NCBI GenBank assembly: GCA_039034155.1
Contig: JBCCBI010000221.1
Coordinates: 1 to 9,045, forward strand
Length of the DNA: 9,045 nt
Source: JBCCBI01 sp039034155
GTDB lineage: Bacteria > Deinococcota > Deinococci > Deinococcales > Trueperaceae
Reading direction: 5' to 3'
Every line of letters begins with the position of its first letter. Positions within the stretch are counted from its first letter, which is position 1. Made by a program: the position numbers and the translations under genes. This document shows positions 1 to 6,475 of the stretch, piece after piece. The notes beneath the pieces were generated by a model. The model saw nothing but the letters and a program-made list of their open reading frames with translations. It did no database searches and was not told the origin of the DNA.

Positions 1-99
1 AATCGTATCGTTTCCGCTACCTGTAACTATAAGATCGTCGCCCCGCCCGCTCTGGATCAGATAATGTTGACTCGATAGCGAGCAGTAATGCTCGAGATT
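1..99 (-). pseudogene. RTX (hemolysin-type calcium-binding) repeat fragment, no start codon, runs off left edge
   Basis: Read on the minus strand, 51-1 translates to two consecutive RTX nonapeptides, SGRGDDLIV and TGSGNDTI. These match the G-x-G-(N/D)-D-x-(I/L) pattern that binds calcium in secreted repeats-in-toxin proteins. The frame is open from 99 to the edge and is closed upstream by TGA at 102-100. I find no ATG, GTG or TTG in this frame between that stop and the repeats. It is therefore either a decayed or 5'-truncated RTX gene, or a gene whose start lies in another frame because of a frameshift. The plus-strand frames here end quickly and resemble nothing. Family membership is fairly clear from the motif; calling it a pseudogene is inference, because most of the gene would lie outside the window. 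Confidence 0.55.
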
Positions 100-261
100 T
101 CACATTTTATGCCCACCCGAATTTAAGCAGATTGAACTTTCTTCATCTGGCACGTAAACATCTTACCCCTAACAATCTTTGTGACCCTTTTCACTCGTTA
201 TAAGTTAACCCAGATTCTTCACTCAATGGGCACTTTAAGGTGAGCTATTCTGCAAGCCAGA

Positions 262-298
262 AGCTAGCGGACATATGCACATGAGGGCTCGGCTAGCT
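262..298 (+). repeat. 7-bp inverted repeat AGCTAGC...GCTAGCT in leader
   Basis: AGCTAGC at 262-268 is the exact reverse complement of GCTAGCT at 292-298, separated by 23 bp. Each arm also contains the palindrome GCTAGC, so the element is a direct and an inverted repeat at once. It could be a paired operator or a long-loop RNA stem in the leader of the downstream lipoprotein gene; function is unknown. Confidence 0.4.
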
Positions 299-304
299 CG
301 GAAC

Positions 305-317
305 TCTAGGTTCTAGA
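305..317 (+). repeat. 5-bp perfect inverted repeat TCTAG-GTT-CTAGA just before the ribosome binding site
   Basis: The arms 305-309 and 313-317 are perfect complements around a 3-nt centre, ending 5 nt before the GGAGG at 322-326. In RNA it would be a small hairpin, weak on its own; as DNA it could be a short operator. Confidence 0.35.
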
Positions 318-321
318 TTTT

Positions 322-326
322 GGAGG
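322..326 (+). promoter_or_regulatory. Ribosome binding site GGAGG for the GTG start at 334
   Basis: GGAGG lies 7 nt before GTG at 334. This spacing supports the non-ATG start, which is immediately followed by a proper lipoprotein signal peptide. Confidence 0.8.
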
Positions 327-333
327 ACGCTTT

Positions 334-1740
334 GTGAAACACTATCGGCGAAGCTTTAGCTTGCTTCTTTTGCTGATCGTAGTATTAGCAGGTTGCTCGC
401 AGCGCATACCAGACATTACTGACCCTAAACGAGTAGAAATACCTTCTGCTCAGGGAGGTACAGTCACTATTGAGGGGTCTCAGGGACAAGCTTCATTTTT
501 CTTCCCACCCGGTGTGCTTACTGAAGACACAACTATCGACGCAGGGATTTTTAATGACCCCTTACCCCCAGCTCCAAGTGGCATCGTTCTTATTGATCCA
601 TCGTACTTTATTGGACCACGCTGCTTAGTACAAGGTCAGCGCATTACACCTGGTGGTGAGGTGACAATCTCATTGCCTTACACAGATGCTGCCGTGCCTA
701 GCGGATTTTTAGAAAGTAATTTGACCATCTTATTCTTTGACAAGCTCAATGAGGCTTGGATAGAGGTACCCAACACAACAGTCAACCAAACCTTCAATAC
801 TGTTCAAGGTAGTTTTGGTGAGATGTGCGTTTTTACTGTGGGTGCAAAACCAGACACGGGCGACTTCTTCAACATTGACTTCAACGCTATTCCAACAACT
901 ATTGTTGAAGGTGCTGACACCGAACTTAGCTGGGAAGTTACTAGCCGTACAGGTAACAACATTCAAACGATTACCTTACTTGAAGGTCGCAATGGTGATG
1001 GTGACGTTATCGAAGTTTTTGATGACCTGAACAACACAACGGTAACAGGTACAGCCGACATCATTGGGCTAACAGAAACTACTGAGTACACGCTTCGTGT
1101 AACCGACGGTACTAATGAGCAATCCGCCCGTATCACTGTGAATGTTTTGCCAGAAGTCGTTATTGAATTTGAAGGATCTGGCGACAGTTTCGAGTATCCG
1201 GTGCCACAAGTTAATCTAGAGGAGACAGCAACCTTCCGCGTAGTTGAAGGCGTACTCAACTACACCTTGGAAGTTGATGATCCAGATGTCATCAGCATCA
1301 ATGAAGAAGACCTAACGGGTACTGTTGGTGAAGGTGAAACTCAAGATGTAGATTTCACGGTGACTTGTCTAGAACCTGTTTCCACGCAGATTCAAATTAG
1401 CTCAGGCATCTTTGGGGTCGTAGATACGATTCGAGTAAGTTGTTTTGATCCACCAGGCACCTTGCGCATTACAGCAAACTTTACCGATGCTACGCTACCA
1501 GTCAATGCCTTCGCAGTAGTTCGAGGAAGTGACAATAGTGTTAACGAACAAGTGAGCTTATCAAGCGCTGCGCCTATTGAGCTTTCTGTACCTTCAGGTA
1601 ACTATACGGTTAGCTTCCCGAATATCACTGATGCTAATGGTGTAACCTACTCGCCTAATGCAGCTACCTCAGCACCCTTCGTGGCACCCGATCAGACAGT
1701 AGATATTGGTGTGACCTATATACGGGTTCCTACACCTTAA
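334..1740 (+). CDS. Multi-domain beta-rich surface lipoprotein (ZU5-like and Ig-like modules)
   Basis: This 468-residue exported lipoprotein starts at GTG 334, set by GGAGG 7 nt upstream. Residues 1-20 form a signal peptide (KHYRR basic end, then a Leu/Val core) with lipobox LAGC and the lipidated Cys at 21. Residues about 35-170 resemble bacterial ZU5-like domains: GGTVTI, then FFFPPGVL, then VTISLPY, then W(I)EVP near 142. Residues about 178-271 look like an Ig-like fold (PTTIVEGADTELSW and a closing TEYTLRVTDGT strand pattern). Residues about 272-375 form another beta-rich stretch with two Cys (345 and 370). Residues about 376-465 resemble a PEGA or carboxypeptidase-regulatory-like beta sandwich (PSGNYTVSFP). 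No catalytic motif is visible. An adhesive or structural envelope role is inference. The gene appears monocistronic, ending in the terminator at 1770-1810. Confidence 0.85.
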   Translation: MKHYRRSFSLLLLLIVVLAGCSQRIPDITDPKRVEIPSAQGGTVTIEGSQGQASFFFPPGVLTEDTTIDAGIFNDPLPPAPSGIVLIDPSYFIGPRCLVQGQRITPGGEVTISLPYTDAAVPSGFLESNLTILFFDKLNEAWIEVPNTTVNQTFNTVQGSFGEMCVFTVGAKPDTGDFFNIDFNAIPTTIVEGADTELSWEVTSRTGNNIQTITLLEGRNGDGDVIEVFDDLNNTTVTGTADIIGLTETTEYTLRVTDGTNEQSARITVNVLPEVVIEFEGSGDSFEYPVPQVNLEETATFRVVEGVLNYTLEVDDPDVISINEEDLTGTVGEGETQDVDFTVTCLEPVSTQIQISSGIFGVVDTIRVSCFDPPGTLRITANFTDATLPVNAFAVVRGSDNSVNEQVSLSSAAPIELSVPSGNYTVSFPNITDANGVTYSPNAATSAPFVAPDQTVDIGVTYIRVPTP

Positions 1741-1769
1741 ACTCAGCTACTAACTCAAGTTTCTCAATT

Positions 1770-1810
1770 GCAACCCATCAGATTCGTCTGGTGGGTTGCT
1801 CTTTGTTGTT
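1770..1810 (+). terminator. Strong intrinsic terminator with UUCG tetraloop
   Basis: The arms 1770-1782 and 1787-1799 pair over 13 positions (12 Watson-Crick plus one U-G), closed by a TTCG tetraloop at 1783-1786. A T-rich tract TCTTTGTTGTT follows at 1800-1810. It lies 30 nt after the lipoprotein stop and separates that gene from the metalloenzyme gene. Confidence 0.92.
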
Positions 1811-1823
1811 AGACAAATGTTGG

Positions 1824-1829
1824 TAGACT
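1824..1829 (+). promoter_or_regulatory. Possible -10 box (TAGACT) for a leaderless transcript starting at GTG 1835
   Basis: TAGACT fits TANNNT and ends 5 nt before the GTG at 1835, so transcription would begin at or next to the start codon. TTGTTG at 1803-1808, 15 bp upstream, could serve as a -35 box and lies in the T tract of the preceding terminator. No Shine-Dalgarno sequence is visible before GTG, which is why a leaderless mRNA is considered. This layout is common in Deinococcus; its use here is inference. Confidence 0.4.
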
Positions 1830-1834
1830 AAAGT

Positions 1835-2743
1835 GTGACTGCCGTAAGCCAACATCCACTTTTGTTTATCTTTTTAGATGGAGTTGGTTTAGGTGCAGAC
1901 GACCCACTTGCAAATCCTTTTGTAAGTGCTCAAACACCCACCTTGACCCAACTTTTAGGCGGACCCCTTACAGCCTCAAGTACGCCGTTTTTTGAAGAAA
2001 CGCAACACTCAGTATTATTCAACGCGCTAGATGCACATTTAGGGGTGTCTGGCTTACCACAATCAGCTACGGGGCAGACAGCGCTATTAACTGGACGTAA
2101 TGCAGCAGAGGTTATGGGCAGACACTACGGACCTTACCCCGGCCCCACACTAAAAGGAATGCTAGGGTGCAACACCCTATTTCATGACCTCGTTCAAGCA
2201 GGGCAGCCCTGTACACTTGCCAACGTTTACCCACCACAGTTTTATAGTCGGGCCAAAGTAAATGCCATTGTGTACGCTGCTCAGCAGGCAGGGTTACGCT
2301 TGCGTGGTCTAGAAGAGTATCAACAAGAACGTGCCATAAGTGCTGATTTAGATGGACAGTATTTGGCGCAGCATCAAGGTGGTGTTACCGTTCAGCCACA
2401 CATGATGGGGTCTTGGCTGGCAACGCTAGCAGCCGAGCACAACTTCACCATGTTTGATTTTTGGCTTAGCGACACCGCTGGACACCGCTGGTCATTTGCT
2501 GAGGCAAGTGACCTAGTAACTAAGTTGGATGCGTTTTTGGGGGGTGTGCTGGCGGCAAGGCCGAACCAGCTCACGGTCATGATTACATCTGACCACGGCA
2601 ACCTCGAGGACAAAACGCGTAAAAGCCACAGCCACGCGCTTGTGCCGTTCATTGTTGTGGGCCCAGCTGCACGTGTGTTTACTGGTGCTGAGTCTCTTGT
2701 AGATGTTGCACCTGCTGTACGTCAGTGGTTGGGAGTCAGTTAA
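1835..2743 (+). CDS. Compact alkaline-phosphatase-superfamily metalloenzyme (phosphoglycerate mutase/phosphopentomutase-like core)
   Basis: This 302-residue predicted cytoplasmic enzyme is probably a phosphohydrolase or phosphomutase using two divalent metals. By analogy with iPGM and DeoB the full ligand set is visible. D15 is in FLDGVGLG. T79 in SATGQTALLTG aligns with the phosphorylated Ser/Thr nucleophile. D213 and H217 are in SDTAGH. D253 and H254 are in TSDHGN. H265 is in SHSHALVPF. Cofactor-independent phosphoglycerate mutase is about 500 residues and carries an inserted phosphotransferase domain; this protein lacks it, so it is probably not a true glycolytic mutase. The substrate cannot be read from the sequence. 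GTG 1835 is preferred because the FLDG strand follows directly and the reading frame begins there, although no Shine-Dalgarno is visible. The gene ends 21 bp from the convergent kinase gene. Confidence 0.85.
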   Translation: MTAVSQHPLLFIFLDGVGLGADDPLANPFVSAQTPTLTQLLGGPLTASSTPFFEETQHSVLFNALDAHLGVSGLPQSATGQTALLTGRNAAEVMGRHYGPYPGPTLKGMLGCNTLFHDLVQAGQPCTLANVYPPQFYSRAKVNAIVYAAQQAGLRLRGLEEYQQERAISADLDGQYLAQHQGGVTVQPHMMGSWLATLAAEHNFTMFDFWLSDTAGHRWSFAEASDLVTKLDAFLGGVLAARPNQLTVMITSDHGNLEDKTRKSHSHALVPFIVVGPAARVFTGAESLVDVAPAVRQWLGVS

Positions 2744-2764
2744 GCGTCTTTGCAAAAAATTAGG

Positions 2765-3985
2765 TCAAATATTAGGCGGCCTGCGAGGTAAGACAAACGC
2801 AAACTCACTGCCTTGTTGGTCTTCACTTTCAAACCAAACGCGCCCACCGTGCAATTCCGCAAACTGCTTGGTGAGGTACAAGCCAATACCAGTACCTTCA
2901 TGGCGTCTTGTCAGTGAACCATCAAGTTGCCAGAAGGGTTCAAACACGTGGTGGTGATGGTCTTTAGGAATGCCTGAACCTTGATCTTGAATACAGACAG
3001 AGATCTCATCTAGAGAGTCCTGAACATAAGCAGTGATCACGCCACCTTGCGGTGAAAACTTGATGGCGTTGTCCAAATAGTTGTACATCATCTGTTTCAC
3101 TTTGATAGCATCTGCCACAATCGGCTCGAGAGCAGCATCAGCTTCTAGTTGAAACGACAAACTCCGCTTGTGAAACTGCTCTTTAAGCACGTTCACAGTT
3201 GCGTTTAAGGCCTCTTTAAGATTAACGGCACCCAGAGTAAGGGTCATGTCGTTAACGCGAATATCAGCTAGCTCTAGGATAGTCTCGACTAACTTGGTGA
3301 GGTGTTTGCCTGACTCGTGTACGTCAGCGAGGTAGAGCTTTTGCTGCTCACTGAGGGGACCGGCAGTATCGCTCAAAAGAAGTTCGCTAAAGCCGTTAAT
3401 GGCAGTTAGGGGTGTACGCAGTTCGTGCGAGATGGTGGCTAGAAAGTTGTACTTCATGCGGTTTGCCAGCTCGAGCTGGACCTTGTAAAGTTCAATTTCA
3501 CGAGTGCGGGCTTGAACTTTGGACTCGAGCTGACTGTTGCTCGCGCGCAGCGCCTTTTGTAACATGCGGGTTTGTAAGAGGTTTTGAATGCGTAAAATAA
3601 CCTCGGTAGCATCAAAGGGTTTGTGAATAAAATCGTGTGCGCCTAAGCGCAGGGCATCTCCTTTGGCAGCGTTGCTGTTATCGGCAGTTAGAATCACGCG
3701 GGGTACATAGTCGTCACTGGGAATAAGTTGCTTGAGTTCTCTAAGCACATCTATGCCGCTTAGATCGGGCATAAGCAAATCCAGCAGCACAAGATCAGGG
3801 TGATGATTGTTGTAGAGAGAGAGCACCTCGGTAGGGCGTGTTGTGCTCATAATATTGCTGTAACCAGCGTCTGTTAGTAAGAGCTCAAGAATCTCAATAT
3901 TGGTTGGTTTATCATCGACAATTAAGATGAGTGCGTTGTCAATGGATGGCGTAGAGGCTGGCAGCGGCGCATTATTGTCAATCAT
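2765..3985 (-). CDS. Response-regulator/histidine kinase hybrid (REC-HisKA-HATPase), cytoplasmic
   Basis: This 406-residue kinase has no membrane segment and no PAS or other sensor domain. Residues 18-140 form a receiver with acidic pair D24/D25, phosphoacceptor D69 (LLDLLMP), T100 and K122. Residues about 143-178 form a charged signalling helix. HisKA follows with H187 in SHELRTPL. The ATPase domain has an N box at N302/N306 (NYLDNAIKFSP), a G1 box DQGSGIP at 334-340, an F box FEPFW at 348-352 and a G2 box GTGIGL at 364-369. All catalytic residues are present, so it should autophosphorylate. Four consecutive His (343-346) sit in the ATP-lid region and are odd. ATG 3985 is used; an in-frame ATG at 3997 is blocked by TGA. 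The gene lies 58 bp downstream of the c-di-GMP gene on the same strand, and the two receivers are alike. Phosphotransfer between them is inference. Confidence 0.93.
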   Translation of the reverse strand: MIDNNAPLPASTPSIDNALILIVDDKPTNIEILELLLTDAGYSNIMSTTRPTEVLSLYNNHHPDLVLLDLLMPDLSGIDVLRELKQLIPSDDYVPRVILTADNSNAAKGDALRLGAHDFIHKPFDATEVILRIQNLLQTRMLQKALRASNSQLESKVQARTREIELYKVQLELANRMKYNFLATISHELRTPLTAINGFSELLLSDTAGPLSEQQKLYLADVHESGKHLTKLVETILELADIRVNDMTLTLGAVNLKEALNATVNVLKEQFHKRSLSFQLEADAALEPIVADAIKVKQMMYNYLDNAIKFSPQGGVITAYVQDSLDEISVCIQDQGSGIPKDHHHHVFEPFWQLDGSLTRRHEGTGIGLYLTKQFAELHGGRVWFESEDQQGSEFAFVLPRRPPNI

Positions 3986-4043
3986 AGCTCACACCATGGC
4001 CAATACAACACTGCTAATTATTCTGGTCATCAAAAAAAGTTGG

Positions 4044-6140
4044 TCAACTGTCACGGTAGGCATTTTGATCTAAAAAGGATGATTGATCTGAGCTGTCTTC
4101 ACTTGAGTGAGTAGGCTCTTGCAGCTCAACATGGTAGGAATTGGCCTGAAAAGCTGGGGACGATGTTGTGAGCTCATGTTGATAGGGAGCCTGACCTCGC
4201 AAGCTTTGCTCTAAAAAAACTTGTGCTTCAGTTGCAAGGAGAGGTTTAGAAATATAGTAGCCTTGTAAAAAATCGCACCCAAGTTCACATAGTGCAAGAT
4301 ATTGCTCGGTGGTTTCAACACCCTCGGCAACAACCGTCATCTGCAAGCTGTGGGCAATTTGTACAATGGTCTTCACAAGCTCGTAGCCCTCATGACCTCG
4401 CGACATATTTTGCACGAACGAACGGTCAATTTTAAGGGCATTGGCGTTGAGGGTCTGCAGATAACTTAACGATGAATAGCCTGTCCCAAAATCATCAATG
4501 TAGAGTTGTACGCCTAGTTCGCGTAGATGTCCTAGTTGGGCAAGGACCCACTCGCTATCTTGCAAAAGCATACTTTCAATAAGTTCAACATTGATACTTT
4601 CAGGTGCTACATGGGTTTCACTGACGACATCACTTATGTGATTTACGAGGTCATCGTGGGCAAGTTGTTGGGTTGTCATGTTGACATTTAAGCGCAGGTC
4701 TAAATTAGGAAACTGAGTTTGCCAAGCACACAGTTGTAAGCAAGCTTGGTGGAGCACCCAACGGTCAATATCAACAATGAGCCCAGTCTCTTCAGCATAG
4801 GGAATAAATTCACCTGGAGAAACAACGCCATACTTGCTGTGGTGCCAGCGTAACAAGGCTTCAAAGCCAGTAAGCTGGCTGGTAGATGCATTGACGATGG
4901 GTTGGAACATCAAGCGGAACTCATTACGTTCATTGGCGTAGCGCAGGTGTGTCTCGAGCTGTAACAGCATACGGGTGCGTTCTAGTAGCTCCTGCGTAAA
5001 TACCTCATACTGACCTCTACCAGCAGCTTTTGCTTGATGCATAGCAAGTTCAGCGTAGTGCAAGCAAGCTTCAGCACCGCTGCTAAGATGTTCTGCTGTG
5101 ACGACACCCAGACTCATCGACACATAAAGGCGGCTACCTGCAATTTTGAAAGGTATCACAAAGGCTTCTTGCAATTTTGTGATGATGCTGGTGACATTGC
5201 TCGAGCTAGATTCTTGAATAAGGAGTACAAATTCGTCAGCATGTAAACGGGCCACACTGTCGCTAGTGGTAAGTATGTTGCGAAAGCGCTCTGCAATGGC
5301 CACTAGGAGGTCGTTGCCAGCACTGTATCCTAAGCTGTCGTTGACAATTTTAAACCGATCAAAGTCGGCAAAAATTACTGTAAAGTTTTGCTGTACGCCT
5401 TGTTTATAGCGCCCGATAGCCTGCTCGAGGCGGTCAACAAACAGTGCCCTATTAGGTAGATCTGTCAGCGGGTCATGAAACGCATCGTGTTGCACTTTGT
5501 CATACATCTGCTTGAGCTTAGCTGTACGTTCAGCAACTTTGGCTTCTAAAGATTGATTTAAGCTCACCAGTTGTAGGTGCATCGCGCGCATTTCTAGTAA
5601 ATTGCGAGTACGCAGTAATACGTCTTGAACATCAAAAGGTTTGGTAATAAAATCACTGGCACCAAGCGATAACGCTTCATACTTTGACCGGGGGCTAGTG
5701 TCTGCTGTTAACACAATGACCGGACGGTAAGCTTTTTCATCAACAGGTACAGAATAGGCAGGTGTCTGCAGGGTGTTGGCATCTAATTCTGAAGGTGCTG
5801 TTTCTGGTAGCCCTGATGCCACATTTGTATCCATAGTGTTCTTGGCGCTCTCTGATTGGCGTTCGGTCACCTCCGAACGTTCTGGGGCTAACGAAGGTAC
5901 TTTATTAGCACTTGCACGTCGAACAAGTTGTAGTTCTCGAAGAATGTCAAGCCCGTTAATATAAGGCATGAGTAAGTCTAGCAATAACAAATCGAATGTT
6001 TCGTGCTGATAGCGCGTTAGTCCCCGGCGGGAATCAGTTTCAACATAGACATTGTCATAGCCAGCATCTTTCAGAATCTGTGCGAGAATCTCAACATTGA
6101 CCTCCTGATCGTCAATAATTAAGACTTTCGCGTTCTTCAT
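4044..6140 (-). CDS. Receiver-GGDEF-EAL protein, probable c-di-GMP phosphodiesterase
   Basis: This 698-residue soluble protein turns a phosphorylation signal into c-di-GMP turnover. The receiver spans residues 4-183 with D10/D11, phosphoacceptor D55, T145 and K167, interrupted between alpha3 and beta4 by about 57 extra Ser/Thr/Ala/Glu-rich residues (about 75-135). A signalling helix (184-217) leads into GGDEF, starting at HDPLTDLPNR. The signature there is HADEF (300-304) instead of GGDEF, and the I-site RxxD reads TTSD (291-294), so cyclase activity and product inhibition are doubtful. The EAL domain (about 395-645) looks complete: E427 in EALLRW, N487, E519, D549/D550 in DDFGTGYSSL, K570, D572, E606 in AEGVET and Q626. 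Residues 650-698 form a Ser/acidic disordered tail. ATG 6140 has AGGAGA 5 nt upstream. It is probably the first gene of an operon with the kinase. Confidence 0.93.
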   Translation of the reverse strand: MKNAKVLIIDDQEVNVEILAQILKDAGYDNVYVETDSRRGLTRYQHETFDLLLLDLLMPYINGLDILRELQLVRRASANKVPSLAPERSEVTERQSESAKNTMDTNVASGLPETAPSELDANTLQTPAYSVPVDEKAYRPVIVLTADTSPRSKYEALSLGASDFITKPFDVQDVLLRTRNLLEMRAMHLQLVSLNQSLEAKVAERTAKLKQMYDKVQHDAFHDPLTDLPNRALFVDRLEQAIGRYKQGVQQNFTVIFADFDRFKIVNDSLGYSAGNDLLVAIAERFRNILTTSDSVARLHADEFVLLIQESSSSNVTSIITKLQEAFVIPFKIAGSRLYVSMSLGVVTAEHLSSGAEACLHYAELAMHQAKAAGRGQYEVFTQELLERTRMLLQLETHLRYANERNEFRLMFQPIVNASTSQLTGFEALLRWHHSKYGVVSPGEFIPYAEETGLIVDIDRWVLHQACLQLCAWQTQFPNLDLRLNVNMTTQQLAHDDLVNHISDVVSETHVAPESINVELIESMLLQDSEWVLAQLGHLRELGVQLYIDDFGTGYSSLSYLQTLNANALKIDRSFVQNMSRGHEGYELVKTIVQIAHSLQMTVVAEGVETTEQYLALCELGCDFLQGYYISKPLLATEAQVFLEQSLRGQAPYQHELTTSSPAFQANSYHVELQEPTHSSEDSSDQSSFLDQNAYRDS
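5860..5879 (-). repeat. 7-bp inverted repeat inside the receiver insertion
   Basis: CGTTCGG at 5860-5866 and CCGAACG at 5873-5879 are perfect reverse complements around a 6-bp centre. They lie within the DNA that encodes the extra loop of the receiver domain (about 5730-5918). It may be a trace of how that segment arose, or chance. Confidence 0.4.
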
Positions 6141-6145
6141 GTAAA

Positions 6146-6151
6146 TCTCCT
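6146..6151 (-). promoter_or_regulatory. Ribosome binding site AGGAGA for the ATG at 6140
   Basis: On the minus strand AGGAGA sits 5 nt before the ATG of the receiver-GGDEF-EAL gene. It is a good Shine-Dalgarno match that fixes this start. Confidence 0.8.
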
Positions 6152-6260
6152 GAGCTTATGACAGATGCATATAGAGTTAATGGACACTAAGTTATGGGTG
6201 TTACACACTTCTAATGTGTGGGTTTGGGTACGTAGTACTTATTGAATGCACGCGTTTGAC

Positions 6261-6292
6261 ATAATAGCTGCAGTAAATGCAACAAAGTTGCA
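6261..6292 (-). promoter_or_regulatory. Candidate promoter with operator-like inverted repeat TGCAAC-AAA-GTTGCA
   Basis: On the minus strand TATTAT (6266-6261) is a close match to the -10 consensus. The expected -35 position (6289-6284) reads AACTTT, a poor match, and is covered by a perfect 6-bp inverted repeat at 6278-6292. A weak -35 overlapped by a dyad is typical of an activator- or repressor-controlled promoter. If used, the leader would be about 110 nt. No mapping data exist here, so this is inference from pattern. Confidence 0.4.
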
Positions 6293-6475
6293 ATAACCAC
6301 GATACTTCTGACAAAAGCATCACAAGATATACGAGCAGTTGGTATCAAGCTTTTAACTTACAATGTGTGTATAGCCGAATCACAAGCGTCTAAACACAGC
6401 CTTTATTTTAATCTACAACCGACCTTAAGATAAATTGGCGTGAACACATTTTACAGAGTAAATTGCCAGCTGAAT

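Larger units (their letters stand above)
100..333. other. Intergenic leader region of the lipoprotein gene
   Basis: No gene is supported here. A weak sigma70-like arrangement on the plus strand is TATAAG at 199-204 with a poor TTTGTG at 178-183 (15-bp spacer). If used, it would give a leader of over 100 nt for the gene starting at 334. The distal half of that leader contains two inverted repeats (262-298 and 305-317), listed separately. Confidence 0.3.
6141..6475 (-). other. Intergenic region and likely promoter/leader of the c-di-GMP operon
   Basis: This 335-bp AT-rich gap separates the NYN gene from the c-di-GMP gene on the same strand. It holds no convincing gene and no clear terminator after the NYN gene, so read-through into the operon is possible. 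It does hold a candidate -10 (6261-6266), an inverted repeat over the expected -35 position (6278-6292), and a small hairpin in the would-be leader: arms 6203-6209 and 6213-6219 pair over 7 positions including one wobble. Confidence 0.5.

Noticed and set aside
963..1259. 98-residue minus-strand frame opposite the first lipoprotein gene
   Set aside because: Ser/Thr/Val-rich antisense shadow of a convincing lipoprotein; no ribosome binding site or domain.
2744..2764. Shared bidirectional terminator between the convergent metalloenzyme and kinase genes
   Set aside because: Only a run of A/T is visible; no stem of useful length could be drawn on either strand.
3995..3997. Alternative ATG for the kinase gene 12 nt upstream
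   Set aside because: In frame, but followed after one codon by TGA.
4028..4050. Possible terminator between the c-di-GMP gene and the kinase gene (minus strand AGTTGACCAACT then seven T)
   Set aside because: The inverted repeat leaves only a 2-nt loop or a 4-bp stem, too weak for a convincing intrinsic terminator. Co-transcription remains more likely.
6256..6261. Perfect -35 box TTGACA on the plus strand
   Set aside because: No -10 box at 16-18 bp spacing and no plus-strand gene follows until 8065.
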